Shown: piece by piece, positions 44,360 through 53,697 of the stretch
Numbering within the stretch: the stretch's first letter is position 1
Layout of the letters: every line of letters starts with the position of its first letter
Source: Bacillus sp. V2I10
GTDB taxonomy: Bacteria; Bacillota; Bacilli; Bacillales; Bacillaceae
Length of the DNA: 64,000 nucleotides
Reading direction: 5' to 3'
Assembly: GCF_030817055.1 (NCBI RefSeq)
Contig: NZ_JAUSYV010000001.1
Coordinates: 954,001 to 1,018,000 of the forward strand
Notes under the pieces: generated by a model
Told to the model about the DNA's origin: nothing
The model's database searches: none
What the model saw: only the letters and a program-made list of their open reading frames with translations
Translations under genes and position numbers: made by a program

Positions 44360-45745
44360 TTAACTGCCAAGCTTGCTGTTTTTTCTGGCATAAACAAAGT
44401 AGATGACCGTGCCGATACCGATCCAGATGAAGAAAGAGATCCACGTAATAGCAGGTAAACTTACCATGAGATACATGCAGAACAGTGCGCTGATTGCTGG
44501 CAATACCGGAACAAAAGGCACTTTAAAGGCACGTTCCAGATTTGGATGTGTTTTTCTTAAAACAATAACGGCGATAGAAATCAGCGTAAATGCTGCAAGT
44601 GTTCCCATATTCACAAGATGTGCGAGCGTAGTTAAATCAACAAAACCTGCGATCGCTGCTGCAACGAAACCAGTAATCCATGTATTTTGGAATGGTGTTT
44701 TAAAAGATGGATGCACTTTAGATAACCGTTTCGGAAGCAATCCATCTCTGCTCATCGCAAATGATATTCTGACTTGTGCATACAACATAACAAGCAGTAC
44801 AGTTGTAATTCCGGCAATTGCTCCAACTGAAATCAAACCTGCAAGAGAATTCTGTCCTACAAATTGGAGAGCAAAAGAAACAGGGTCTGCGACGTTTAAT
44901 TGAGTATATGGAACCATCCCTGTCAAAATAAGCGAGACGATAATATATAGTGCAGTACAAACTGTCAATGAAGCGATAATTCCGATTGGCACATCCCGCT
45001 GCGGTCTTTTTACTTCCTCAGCAGCAGTTGCTACTGCATCAAATCCAATATAAGCAAAAAAGACTGTTGCTGCACCCGTTACAATGCCATCAAATCCAAA
45101 TGGTACAAAGGGGGTCCAGTTATCAGGCTTAACATACCAGACGCCTGCAACAATAAATATCAGGATTACAGCAATTTTAACAAATACCATAATGTTATTA
45201 ACCCGTGTACTTTCCTTAATGCCCTTTGATAGGAGAGCGGTTATGAGCAGAATAATAATCACTGCAGGCAAATCAATAAATCCGCCTTTTCCTGCTCCTG
45301 GTGCTGAAGTAATGACATCCGGCAGTTCCACACCAAATCCTGCAATGAGGGATTGAAAGTATGCGGACCATCCAGTGGCAACAGCGGAGGTTGCAAGAAG
45401 ATACTCAAGCATTAAATCCCAGCCAATAAGGAAAGCAAACAGCTCACCAAGAGTTGCATATGTGTAAGTATACACGCTGCCCGAGATGGGAACAGAAGAC
45501 GCAAATTCCGCATAGCAAAAGGCTGCGAGTGCACAGGCAATACCAGATAAAATAAATGATAAAATGAGAGCCGGACCAGCTGTTTCTGCCGCAACGACGC
45601 CGGTCAGTACAAAAATACCTGTTCCTACAATTGCACCAATTCCAAGCAGGGTTAAATCAAATGCACCCATAGTGCGGGCAAGTGATTTTTGCTGACTTTG
45701 TGCAAGTAAATCTGTAATAGATTTTTTTCTGAACAATGAACTCAT
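44360..45745 (-). CDS. APC-family amino acid permease (YfnA-like)
   Basis: 461 aa, 12-14 helices, CAT-type. LTLLGIGAIVGTGIFVLTGVVAAETAGPA is the consensus APC first helix; FFAYIGFDAVATAAEEVKRPQRDVPIGI is the substrate-gate region. ATG 45745 after GTGGAGGATC; 32 further in-frame codons upstream lack an RBS. A 14/15 CodY box lies 79 bp upstream, indicating derepression in nutrient-poor conditions. Cargo unknown (possibly branched-chain amino acids or alanine). Confidence 0.85.
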   Translation of the reverse strand: MSSLFRKKSITDLLAQSQQKSLARTMGAFDLTLLGIGAIVGTGIFVLTGVVAAETAGPALILSFILSGIACALAAFCYAEFASSVPISGSVYTYTYATLGELFAFLIGWDLMLEYLLATSAVATGWSAYFQSLIAGFGVELPDVITSAPGAGKGGFIDLPAVIIILLITALLSKGIKESTRVNNIMVFVKIAVILIFIVAGVWYVKPDNWTPFVPFGFDGIVTGAATVFFAYIGFDAVATAAEEVKRPQRDVPIGIIASLTVCTALYIIVSLILTGMVPYTQLNVADPVSFALQFVGQNSLAGLISVGAIAGITTVLLVMLYAQVRISFAMSRDGLLPKRLSKVHPSFKTPFQNTWITGFVAAAIAGFVDLTTLAHLVNMGTLAAFTLISIAVIVLRKTHPNLERAFKVPFVPVLPAISALFCMYLMVSLPAITWISFFIWIGIGTVIYFVYARKNSKLGS

Positions 45746-45823
45746 ATGATCCTCCACTAATTTTGTCATAACAGGAAGTGAATATTTTGTAGTATATTGT
45801 CGTCGAATTGATGGAACGTCAAC

Positions 45824-45838
45824 AATTTTCAGAATATT
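45824..45838. promoter_or_regulatory. CodY box between the YfnA-like permease and gltT
   Basis: AATTTTCAGAATATT matches the 15-bp CodY consensus at 14 positions. It lies upstream of both divergent amino-acid transporters but closer to the minus-strand permease. Confidence 0.65.
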
Positions 45839-46011
45839 CATTCGATTCAGGTGATGAATGCATGTGGGAAATAAATGTTATTGTTAAATACTCAATTTTG
45901 ATATATTATAAAAAAATGTGATTCATGGTAAATGATAAGATGGTTTAGTTCTAACTATTTTCAATAGACCATTTTATTTTCATAAATAACAAACATAAGG
46001 GGGTGGATTGA

Positions 46012-47262
46012 ATGAAAAAATTAGGCCTTGCATGGCAGATTTTTATCGGTTTAATTTTGGGTATTGCACTTGGTGCTATTTTTTACGGTAACCCAAACAT
46101 CGAAAATTATTTACAGCCTATAGGTGATATTTTTATACGTTTGATTAAAATGATTGTTATTCCAATTGTCATTTCAAGTATCATTGTTGGCGTGGCAAGC
46201 GTCGGCGACACAAAAAAGCTTGGTAAAATCGGCGGGAAAACAATTTTATACTTTGAAATTATTACAACAATTGCAATTGTTGTCGGTTTAGTAGCTGCAA
46301 ATCTATTTAATCCAGGTGCTGGCGTTGATATGGATAAACTGGAGAAAACAGATATCAATAGCTATGTGGATACAGCTGAGGATGTAGAATCGCATGGTTT
46401 TGCTGATACCTTTGTGAATATTGTTCCAAGCAACTTATTTGAGTCCATTGTTCAGGGTGATATGCTTCCAATTATTTTCTTCTCTGTATTATTTGGTCTT
46501 GGAATCGCTGCTGTGGGAGAAAAGGGAAAACCTGTTCTCGCATTCTTCCAGGGAACGGCAGAAACGATGTTCTATGTAACAAATCTTATTATGAAGTTTG
46601 CTCCATTTGGTGTTTTTGCATTAATTGGTGTAACCGTATCTAAGTTTGGTTTAGAGTCTCTCATTCCGCTTGGTAAATTAGTTATTTTAGTATACGGAAC
46701 CATGCTGTTCTTTATCGTGGGTGTATTAGGGTTGGTTGCTAAAATGGTTGGAATTAACATCTTCAACATTATCCGTCTGCTGAAGGATGAGTTGATTCTT
46801 GCTTATTCTACCGCAAGCTCTGAGACAGTTTTACCGAAAATCATGGAGAAAATGGAGAAATTCGGCTGTCCGAAAGCCATTACATCATTTGTTATTCCGA
46901 CAGGGTATTCTTTTAACCTGGATGGTTCGACACTTTATCAGGCTTTGGCTGCTGTATTTATCGCGCAAATGTATGGAATCGACTTATCGATCTCGCAGCA
47001 GGTATCCTTATTGCTAGTGTTAATGGTAACCTCTAAAGGGATTGCCGGTGTACCGGGCGTATCATTCGTTGTGCTCCTCGCAACATTGGGAACGGTAGGA
47101 ATTCCGGTTGAAGGATTGGCCTTTATCGCAGGTATTGACCGTATATTGGACATGGCAAGAACCGCTGTAAACGTGGTAGGGAACTCACTGGCTGCAGTTG
47201 TGATCTCTAAATGGGAAGGCGAGTTTGATAACCAAAAGAATAAAGAGCATATAGCTGCATAA
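46012..47262 (+). CDS. gltT: Proton/sodium-glutamate symporter
   Basis: 416 aa DAACS family, very close to the glutamate carriers of Geobacillus stearothermophilus and B. subtilis GltT as I recall them. MKKLGLAWQIFIGLILGIALGAIFYGNP, serine-rich hairpin AYSTASSETVLP, NLDGSTLYQ and MARTAVNVVGN are the substrate- and Na-binding motifs. AAGGGGGTGG precedes the ATG. Confidence 0.92.
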   Translation: MKKLGLAWQIFIGLILGIALGAIFYGNPNIENYLQPIGDIFIRLIKMIVIPIVISSIIVGVASVGDTKKLGKIGGKTILYFEIITTIAIVVGLVAANLFNPGAGVDMDKLEKTDINSYVDTAEDVESHGFADTFVNIVPSNLFESIVQGDMLPIIFFSVLFGLGIAAVGEKGKPVLAFFQGTAETMFYVTNLIMKFAPFGVFALIGVTVSKFGLESLIPLGKLVILVYGTMLFFIVGVLGLVAKMVGINIFNIIRLLKDELILAYSTASSETVLPKIMEKMEKFGCPKAITSFVIPTGYSFNLDGSTLYQALAAVFIAQMYGIDLSISQQVSLLLVLMVTSKGIAGVPGVSFVVLLATLGTVGIPVEGLAFIAGIDRILDMARTAVNVVGNSLAAVVISKWEGEFDNQKNKEHIAA

Positions 47263-47267
47263 AAGAG

Positions 47268-47297
47268 AGCCCGATTCGATGTGAATCGGGCTTTTTT
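47268..47297 (+). terminator. Terminator of gltT
   Basis: AGCCCGATTC/GAATCGGGCT stem, 5-nt loop, T run. Confidence 0.9.
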
Positions 47298-47936
47298 ATA
47301 TGTACACAGCAGGAAATTGATGAATTAGTTAATATGAGTTGTATTTCCTTAGAAATTTGGGAAGGATTTAAAACCTGTTTTTGCCAATATTTCGTGCTTT
47401 ATAAGTTTATAAGATTTAACCACAGAAGTAATTTTACTCGCCGTCATTATTCCCATATTGATTCCTCTCGCTATAAAAAGGGTCAGAGATAAGTTCGGAT
47501 ACTTGCTTAGTAGAAATTTATGATTTGTGTGGCTCGGGGGAGTACTTGTTCCCTTTGTTGGATTCAAAGGAATTGATGTTGTTCTTGCTCTAATTTTGTA
47601 ACGTATATTTAATAGAAGAAAAGAGAAATTTTAAGATGGAAGACAAATAATTAATGATTGGTCTGATCATCAAATGAGTTTATTCTTAATGGTGATTTGC
47701 GGCATTATTTTCTCTGTAGTCGAAAAGTTCAATAGGCTTTACGCAGGAAAAACGGGAAAAAACGGAGAAATGGAAAAAAACAGTATCACATTACACAAAT
47801 CCTTCTCGGTCAGTCAGCGAGAACAAGGTGGGAAGAAATTAGAAAAGGTTCCATTGTGAATACGATTATGAGAACGACAGAGAATATTGATATTCACATC
47901 GTGTCAGATGGACGATCTTAAAGGAGTTCAGGAGAA
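47298..47936. other. Gene-poor stretch with decayed coding remnants
   Basis: No gene with a ribosome binding site until the CBS gene. It contains the broken membrane ORF at 47413-47601, and a further open frame at 47674-47859 (61 codons, no RBS, one hydrophobic patch MVICGIIFSVV) that I do not regard as a gene. Confidence 0.5.
47413..47601 (+). pseudogene. Remnant of a small membrane protein gene
   Basis: A frame without start codon or RBS reads TTEVILLAVIIPILIPLAIKRVRDKFGYLLSRNL, then TGA at 47521, then FVWLGGVLVPFVGFKGIDVVLALIL and TAA. Two hydrophobic helices split by a basic loop and an in-frame stop look like a degraded two-helix membrane protein. No family recognised. Confidence 0.3.
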
Positions 47937-48350
47937 ATGAATATTGCTTTTTTCCTAATACCCAAAAAGGAAGTTGTTTATTTAAACATTCATGCCACCA
48001 TGAGGCAGGCGCTTGAACGAATGGAATATCACCGTTATTCAGCTGTTCCGCTGCTTGATGATGAAGGGAAGTACGTAACAACGCTGACAGAAGGTGATTT
48101 GCTGTGGATGCTGAAAAACACACCTGATTTGCATTTTCATAACACAGAAAAAATTCGATTAACTGATCTTAATTACCATCGAAAGAATGAACCAATATCT
48201 ATTCATTCAGAAATGGAGAACATTATTTTAAGGGCGATGGAACAGAATTTCGTACCTGTTACAGATGATCAGGGAATCTTTATAGGGATGATCAGAAGAA
48301 GGGAAATTATTGAATATTGCTCAGATCAGCTTTTTGGGAAAAAGAATTAA
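47937..48350 (+). CDS. Stand-alone CBS-domain pair protein
   Basis: 137 aa, two CBS motifs (about 15-62 and 82-130), with ALERMEYHRYSAVPLLDDEGKYVTTLTEGDLLWML and FVPVTDDQGIFIGMIRRREIIEY. Such pairs bind adenine nucleotides, including c-di-AMP in some Bacillus proteins. AAAGGAGTTCAGGAGAA precedes the ATG. No partner domain; ligand unknown. Confidence 0.85.
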   Translation: MNIAFFLIPKKEVVYLNIHATMRQALERMEYHRYSAVPLLDDEGKYVTTLTEGDLLWMLKNTPDLHFHNTEKIRLTDLNYHRKNEPISIHSEMENIILRAMEQNFVPVTDDQGIFIGMIRRREIIEYCSDQLFGKKN

Positions 48351-48382
48351 AAAAGGCTGCATTCAACATGCAGCCTTCTATT
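48351..48382. terminator. Shared terminator between the CBS gene and the lysine transporter
   Basis: AAGGCTGCAT/ATGCAGCCTT, 5-nt loop, between two convergent genes. Confidence 0.85.
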
Positions 48383-49796
48383 ATATGGTTGAGCCTGTAT
48401 CTTGTTTTTTCATATATTTCGTCAAAAACGGATAAATCACAAATCCCGCAAAGAATAGGCCGACTCCAAGTATAAATGTTTTTAAATCAGCAGTTCCTGT
48501 AACAATCACCCATACAGAATAAATACAGGCTAGTGAGGCGATGATTCCGTCTCTTACTCTCGACCCTTGAATGAGATCATAAGTCTCTCCTTTGGCAATC
48601 AGCTTCAAGAAGAAGATAGACGATACAAGGTATGGGAAAAGATAGGCAAGTGTAGCTGATGTTGTTAAGAATGTATAAGCTTCACTGATGGTTCCGGAAA
48701 TCGTTGAGAAAATAAAGATTTGAGACATTAAATTTGTTATGATCAAAGCATTTTTCGGACTTCCTTTTTTATTTGTTTTAGCAAAGAAAGCAGGGAAAAT
48801 ACCTGATTTTGCAGCCTGGTACGGCACTTCAGATGACAGCAGGATCCATCCAATAGTTGATCCAAACAAAGATACGACTGCCAATAGTGCCATTGCATTT
48901 GCACCGGCATCGCCAATAATGACAGAAAGAACATCAACAAAAGGCTTGTCAGATGACTGCAGCTGATCGTGCGGCAGAACGCCCATTGTAATAAGTGTAA
49001 TAATCATATAGATGAACACAGCAATGATTAAGCCAGTGATGGTAGCTCTCTTTACATCACGCTGAGAAGAAGCGCGTCCTGACAGAATGACTGCCGACTC
49101 AATACCTACAAATGCCCATAAAGTCGAAATTGCGGCAAATTGAACTTGATTTGTCAGCCCGTATGTCACGCCAGGCTCTGCTTCCACCGGGAAATAAAAC
49201 TCTCCAAATGCAGCCGACTCCAGTGCAAATAAACCAGCAATGATAAAAAGCATAAACCCGATTACTTTTGAAGCAGTAGCAACAAAATTTAATTTGCCTG
49301 CTCCGCTCAAGTTCGTTAAAAGGATGGTATGAGTGCCCCAAAGCAAAATAGTACAAACAATAAATGTAACAAGTCTTCCTAATTGAATTTCCTGCGAACC
49401 AACTGAAAAAAGAATGGATTCGTCTGACATAATCGGAAAGAATGTAGAAAGATAGCCAGCGAAGCTTGTGATGATTGCGACATTGCTGATCCAGTTCGCG
49501 ACCCAATATCCCCACACCATGCTGAACCCGGCTACATTTCCTTTTTTCGGTGTATCAAATAAAGCTTTTGCGTAGCTTTGCGGACCAGCTGTAAGGTCAG
49601 GTCTGCGGATTGATAAATTACCGAATACAAGTGCAATCATTAATACACCTAATCCGGTTACAAGCCAGGCGCTGGTGACACCAAGCGGACTTGCGGTCTG
49701 CGCCAGGGTGCTTGGCAGCATAAAAATACCAGAGCCCACCATATTTCCTACTACAAAGGCTGTTAAAAGCCAAAATCCCCATTTTTTCTGTTTCAC
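48381..49796 (-). CDS. yvsH: Lysine-riboswitch-controlled APC permease (YvsH/ArcD-like)
   Basis: 471 aa, about 12 helices, basic amino acid/polyamine antiporter branch. WLLTAFVVGNMVGSGIFMLPSTLAQTASPLG is the signature first helix; STLWAFVGIESAVILSGRASSQRDVKRATI is the substrate-gate region. AGGAGGTTTC precedes the ATG. The leader is a complete lysine riboswitch with terminator, which assigns lysine (or a related basic amino acid) as cargo. Confidence 0.88.
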   Translation of the reverse strand: MKQKKWGFWLLTAFVVGNMVGSGIFMLPSTLAQTASPLGVTSAWLVTGLGVLMIALVFGNLSIRRPDLTAGPQSYAKALFDTPKKGNVAGFSMVWGYWVANWISNVAIITSFAGYLSTFFPIMSDESILFSVGSQEIQLGRLVTFIVCTILLWGTHTILLTNLSGAGKLNFVATASKVIGFMLFIIAGLFALESAAFGEFYFPVEAEPGVTYGLTNQVQFAAISTLWAFVGIESAVILSGRASSQRDVKRATITGLIIAVFIYMIITLITMGVLPHDQLQSSDKPFVDVLSVIIGDAGANAMALLAVVSLFGSTIGWILLSSEVPYQAAKSGIFPAFFAKTNKKGSPKNALIITNLMSQIFIFSTISGTISEAYTFLTTSATLAYLFPYLVSSIFFLKLIAKGETYDLIQGSRVRDGIIASLACIYSVWVIVTGTADLKTFILGVGLFFAGFVIYPFLTKYMKKQDTGSTI

Positions 49797-49883
49797 TGCT
49801 GAAACCTCCTATAATAGAACCATAATGTTATGGCTGTATAATTAGTGTGTGTATTTTTTGACGAAATGGATCATTTTTGACAA

Positions 49884-50123
49884 ACAAAAAACGCATGGAA
49901 CAAGCCCATGCGCAAAATACACAAAAAACTCACTCAAAAATCTCATGATAGCACTCCACAGATTACACTGTGGCAGTCCAGTACCTATTCGATACAGTCC
50001 CAGCAAGAAACAAAGTGGCTGTTTCAAACTTCGGCACCAAGTCCTTTCGAATTTGCAGTCAACAGCTCCACTAGCCTCTTGCAATCTACTCTTAATTGGT
50101 GCAACCTCTACCTCACCGAGATT
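49884..50123 (-). ncRNA. Lysine riboswitch (L box) of the yvsH-type gene
   Basis: Minus strand. P1 AATCTC/GAGATT ends at 50123 and 49939. The core reads GAGGTAGAGGTTGCA, AAGAGTA, GAAAGGACTTGGTGCCGAAG and GCTGGGACTG, all L-box hallmarks. A terminator CGCATGG/CCATGCG with a T run lies at 49884-49913. Confidence 0.93.
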
Positions 50124-50164
50124 CTAGTGAGGATTTATAGTAAAAATAATATTTGAATAAAATA

Positions 50165-50193
50165 AAACTACCAACTCAGCCTGCGTTTGTCAA
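50165..50193 (-). promoter_or_regulatory. Promoter of the lysine riboswitch transcript
   Basis: On the minus strand TTGACA (50188-50193), 17-bp spacer, TAGTTT (50165-50170), about 40 nt before the aptamer. Confidence 0.65.
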
Positions 50194-50342
50194 TGGATTT
50201 CATGTATTTCTATATTTTCCCTGAGGAAATCGCCCTAATTTCATTTTGCAATTCATGGATAGATCAACTATAATTTACAAAGGCAGCGTTTTCTTTTTAT
50301 TGTGAAATAATCTAATAAATTAATGTGGAAGAAGGGTTCATC

Positions 50343-50519
50343 ATGAACTTGGGATTCGGGGAAATTATGTTGATCGTCTTTGTCGCATTGCTTCTTTTCG
50401 GACCGAAAAAATTGCCTGAACTGGGTAAAGCGGCAGGTAAAACGCTACGAGAATTTAAGAATGCTACTAAAGGTCTTATGGACGACGATGATGCAAAATC
50501 AGATAAAACAATCAAATAA
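50343..50519 (+). CDS. tatA: Twin-arginine translocase subunit TatA
   Basis: 58 aa. Short N-terminal helix LGFGEIMLIVFVALLLFGPKKLPELG (the FGPKKLP hinge is diagnostic), then an amphipathic helix GKAAGKTLREFKNA and an acidic tail. Forms the protein-conducting pore of the Tat export system. GAAGAAGGG precedes the ATG. No tatC gene is adjacent, so the partner is elsewhere. Confidence 0.93.
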   Translation: MNLGFGEIMLIVFVALLLFGPKKLPELGKAAGKTLREFKNATKGLMDDDDAKSDKTIK

Positions 50520-50530
50520 ATACAAGCAGA

Positions 50531-50562
50531 GGCTATGACATTTCGTCATACCTTTTTTTTTG
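50531..50562 (+). terminator. Terminator of tatA
   Basis: AGG-C-TATGAC/GTCATA-C-CT hairpin with a long T run. Confidence 0.75.
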
Positions 50563-50663
50563 CTTCCTGCCATTAGAATTGTACAAATTTTTAGTCAATT
50601 GTTTTATAATGACAAGTGAGGGATTATTTAGTGTTCCGAAATACATAAACAGGGGGAATGGCG

Positions 50664-52457
50664 ATGAAAGCTGCTACGTATGCTGAAACATGGGATTTAG
50701 ATGTGTTTTTTGAAGGTGGAAGCAAATCTGTTGCTTTTAAAAAGTACTTAGAGGAGCTTGAATTTGATGTTCCTTCATTTAAGGTGCAGGCAGAGAGCAT
50801 CAAAGTACCCCAAACAAAAGAAGATAGCGTCCTTTTAGGAGAGATTCTTGAGAAGTTTCAGGGTATTGCAAAACGGATGAGGCAGGCAGGAGCTTTTGTC
50901 GGGTGTCTGCAGGCTCAGGATACAAATGATAAGCATGCCTCCGTGCTCCGGGGGAAGGTTACTCAACTCAGCTCTCAGTTTCAAAATGCTTTGGCAGCCT
51001 TTGATCAAAAGCTCGTTCAAGTAGACGATGCGGTTTGGCCAGAGCTTGTAAATGCAGAAGACTTGACTGAATTAAAATTTGCCTTGACCGAGCGCCGGAA
51101 CAGAGCAAAAAACAAACTGCAGATGGAGCAGGAAACACTGATCAATGCCTTGTCAGTAGACGGCTATCATGCGTGGGGACAGCTTTATGATACTCTCGTT
51201 TCCAAAGTGAAAATACCGTTCAAAGAAGATGGCAAAATACATGAATTGTCTGTAGGCCAGGCAGCCAATAAATTTTCAAATGCGGACAGATCAGTCAGAA
51301 AATCTGTGTTTGAAGAATGGGAAAAAGCGTGGGGAAGCGGTGCAGATTTATTTGCCCATACGCTGAACCATCTATCTGGTTTTAGACTGAATGTATATGA
51401 AAAGCGGGGCTGGGACGATGTTCTGAGTGAGCCGCTTGAGATCAACAGAATGAAGCGCGAGACCCTTGATGTCATGTGGAAGGTGATATCAGAGAATAAA
51501 CAGCCGCTTGTAAGCTATTTAAAAAGAAAAGCAGAATTGCTTGGTGTTGATAAACTTAGCTGGTACGACCTCGATGCACCGATTGGCGGGAAAGAAGCGA
51601 AGGTCAGCTATCAGGAGGGAGCTGAATTTATCTTAGATCAATTCAGCCACTTTGGAGAAGAGCTGACTTCATTTACTAAAAAGGCATTTGAGAACCGCTG
51701 GATCGAGGCTGAAGATCGTTCTGGAAAAGCTCCGGGAGGTTTTTGCACAAGTTTTACCGAAAGTGACCAGTCAAGAATCTTCATGACATTCTCCGGCACC
51801 CCGTCAAATATCGCAACCCTTGCACATGAACTGGGCCATGCCTTCCATCAGCATGCTATGGCGGGAGTGCATCCGCTTAACCGCAATTATGCGATGAATG
51901 TAGCTGAAACAGCATCAACATTTGCTGAAATGATCGTGGCAGATGCTTCTGTTAAAAAAGCAAAATCTGATGAAGAACGTTTGGCGCTATTAGAAGATAA
52001 AGTGCAAAGAAGTGTTGCACTGCTCATGAATATTCACGGCCGCTTTCTATTTGAAACTTCTTTTTATGAGGAACGCAAAAAAGGAATCGTCAGCACGGAA
52101 AAAATAAATCAATTAATGGAAGCTGCACAAAAAGAAGCTTATTGTGATGCTTTAGGAGAGTACCATCCTCATTTCTGGGCATCTAAACTGCATTTCTATA
52201 TTACGGGGGTGCCGTTCTATAATTTCCCATATACGTTTGGCTATCTGTTCTCACTTGGCATATATGCGAAAGCATTGGAAGAGGGAACTGCATTTGAAGA
52301 GAAATACATTTCTCTTTTAAAAGATACAGGTTCCATGCAGGTAGAAGATTTGGCTATGAAACACTTAGGAGTGGACCTAACAAAAGAGGATTTCTGGAAA
52401 AAAGCAGTTCAGCTGACTGTGCAAGATGTGGAAGAGTTTTTGGAAGCGACAAAATAA
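50664..52457 (+). CDS. M3-family oligoendopeptidase (PepF-like)
   Basis: 597 aa cytoplasmic zinc metallopeptidase. HExxH at H388 (AHELGHAFHQH) with the third ligand Glu in NVAETASTFAEMIV. C-terminal YNFPYTFGYLFSLGIYAKALEEG is typical of the PepF/M3B group that trims oligopeptides. Second ATG (50664) chosen: AGGGGGA lies at proper distance from it and directly abuts the first at 50658. Monocistronic. Confidence 0.92.
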   Translation: MKAATYAETWDLDVFFEGGSKSVAFKKYLEELEFDVPSFKVQAESIKVPQTKEDSVLLGEILEKFQGIAKRMRQAGAFVGCLQAQDTNDKHASVLRGKVTQLSSQFQNALAAFDQKLVQVDDAVWPELVNAEDLTELKFALTERRNRAKNKLQMEQETLINALSVDGYHAWGQLYDTLVSKVKIPFKEDGKIHELSVGQAANKFSNADRSVRKSVFEEWEKAWGSGADLFAHTLNHLSGFRLNVYEKRGWDDVLSEPLEINRMKRETLDVMWKVISENKQPLVSYLKRKAELLGVDKLSWYDLDAPIGGKEAKVSYQEGAEFILDQFSHFGEELTSFTKKAFENRWIEAEDRSGKAPGGFCTSFTESDQSRIFMTFSGTPSNIATLAHELGHAFHQHAMAGVHPLNRNYAMNVAETASTFAEMIVADASVKKAKSDEERLALLEDKVQRSVALLMNIHGRFLFETSFYEERKKGIVSTEKINQLMEAAQKEAYCDALGEYHPHFWASKLHFYITGVPFYNFPYTFGYLFSLGIYAKALEEGTAFEEKYISLLKDTGSMQVEDLAMKHLGVDLTKEDFWKKAVQLTVQDVEEFLEATK

Positions 52458-52460
52458 AAA

Positions 52461-52505
52461 AAACGGAAACCGGCATGGTTCAGCTGCCTGTTTCCGTTTT
52501 TTTTA
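52461..52505. terminator. Terminator after the oligoendopeptidase
   Basis: AAAACGGAAAC/GTTTCCGTTTT with an interrupted 19-nt loop and flanking A and T runs. Confidence 0.85.
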
Positions 52506-52548
52506 TGACTTGTAAATGCAGAAAAAGCGAGAAAATCTCCCCGCTTTT

Positions 52549-53283
52549 CTACTCAATCCGCTCGATCCAGCTGTTCATTTCTCTAATGATCTGATCTTGC
52601 TGAACAAAGACATTGATCTGTGCTTTGCTATCTCCTTTTTGTTCTCCGTAAATGCCAAACTGTGCATGATTGCCGCCGTTAATTTTGTAATAAAAGGTAT
52701 TGTCAGACAATAGATGTTTCGTTTCTTTTATATCATCCAGGGTTGTTAATCCGTCATGTTCTGCATAGATGGTCAGAATCGGAAAATCTGTGTTTGAGAA
52801 ATCACTGGAATCTGCCGGATAAGCAGCAAGAAGAAAAAGCCCTTTTATATTTTTTGGATGTTCATACGCGTAAATAGAAGCAGCCGCACCTCCGAGAGAG
52901 TGTCCTCCAATGTACCAATTTTCAATCTCGTCTCTATCATTTATGATTTTATCTGCTTTGCTGATGCCTGCAATAGCAAGGTTAAAGGGCATTTTAGGAA
53001 TGACGACAGTGAACCCTTTTTGAGTTAACTGCTCTGCAAGATAGGCATATGCTCTCGGATCAACTTTTGCTTCAGGATATAGAATGATGCCATTATTCGT
53101 TTTTTGATTTTCAGGCTGAAACAGCAGATACCCACTTTTTTCATTTTGATCCTGTAAATTAGTAGTGTTAAACAGTTCTTCAGCAGGTTTATAGGTGATT
53201 TGGGACCAGATATAAAATCCTGCAAATGAAAGAATCAGACCTGCTGAAGCTATCAGGAAAATATTTTTTATCCACTTTTTCAT
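52549..53283 (-). CDS. Membrane-anchored alpha/beta hydrolase
   Basis: 244 aa. N-terminal signal anchor (IKNIFLIASAGLILSFAGFYIW), then a dienelactone-hydrolase-like fold facing outside: nucleophile elbow GGHSLGG, acid in TIYAEHDGLT, and His in INGGNHAQFGIYGEQKGD. This last motif is shared by a family of Bacillus lipid-like hydrolases. AAGGAGTTTTAACC precedes the ATG. Substrate unknown. Confidence 0.82.
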   Translation of the reverse strand: MKKWIKNIFLIASAGLILSFAGFYIWSQITYKPAEELFNTTNLQDQNEKSGYLLFQPENQKTNNGIILYPEAKVDPRAYAYLAEQLTQKGFTVVIPKMPFNLAIAGISKADKIINDRDEIENWYIGGHSLGGAAASIYAYEHPKNIKGLFLLAAYPADSSDFSNTDFPILTIYAEHDGLTTLDDIKETKHLLSDNTFYYKINGGNHAQFGIYGEQKGDSKAQINVFVQQDQIIREMNSWIERIE

Positions 53284-53409
53284 GGTTAAAACTCCTTAAA
53301 TAATAACGTTTTCTGCTAAATTTTATGTTTAAATCCAACTAAAGACAAATTTTTATATTTGCCAAAATTAAATCTTTTACTTAGAATAGTAGTATAACTT
53401 AATAAATAT
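53284..53409. other. A+T-rich gap between hydrolase and c-di-AMP riboswitch
   Basis: 126 bases with divergent promoter space only; no ORF or further element recognised. Confidence 0.4.
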
Positions 53410-53608
53410 ACGCTTAATCCTGAAATGGGAACGGGGGAACCAAACTGTGCACATGCACTGGGGTGAATCCTTTATAGTCAAAAGGTAGGACACTCTTCGT
53501 CCGAATCCGACAGCTAACCTCGTATGCGTTGGAGAGACTCATCTGTAGAAACGTTATAATTATTCAATTTGACGAATACAGCCGCGAGAATTCTCTCGCG
53601 GTTTTTTG
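53410..53608 (+). ncRNA. c-di-AMP (ydaO/yuaA) riboswitch of the DAACS symporter
   Basis: The conserved blocks CGCTTAATCCTGAAA, ACGGGGGAACC, GGGGTGAATC, GGTAGGAC, TCCGAATCCGACAGCTAACC and GCGTTGGAGAG appear in order (53411-53536). A terminator CCGCGAGA/TCTCGCGG with a T run lies at 53582-53606. c-di-AMP binding promotes termination in this class. Confidence 0.93.
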
Positions 53609-53697
53609 TATTTTTTAAAAAGTCTCACATTTATGTTTCTCCTTCTCTATTTATTGGAAATAAAACACTATCTATTACTTTTTTACGGAGGTTTTAT

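Noticed and set aside
44403..44903. 166-codon open frame on the + strand
   Set aside because: Antisense to the YfnA-like permease; mirror of its hydrophobic codons.
45938..45980. Weak hairpin in the gltT leader
   Set aside because: AAGATGGT/ACCATTTT pairs across a long loop, but no conserved riboswitch blocks and no clear terminator.
47674..47859. 61-codon ORF upstream of the CBS gene
   Set aside because: No RBS, no family, unusual Lys/Glu-rich tail; treated as non-coding.
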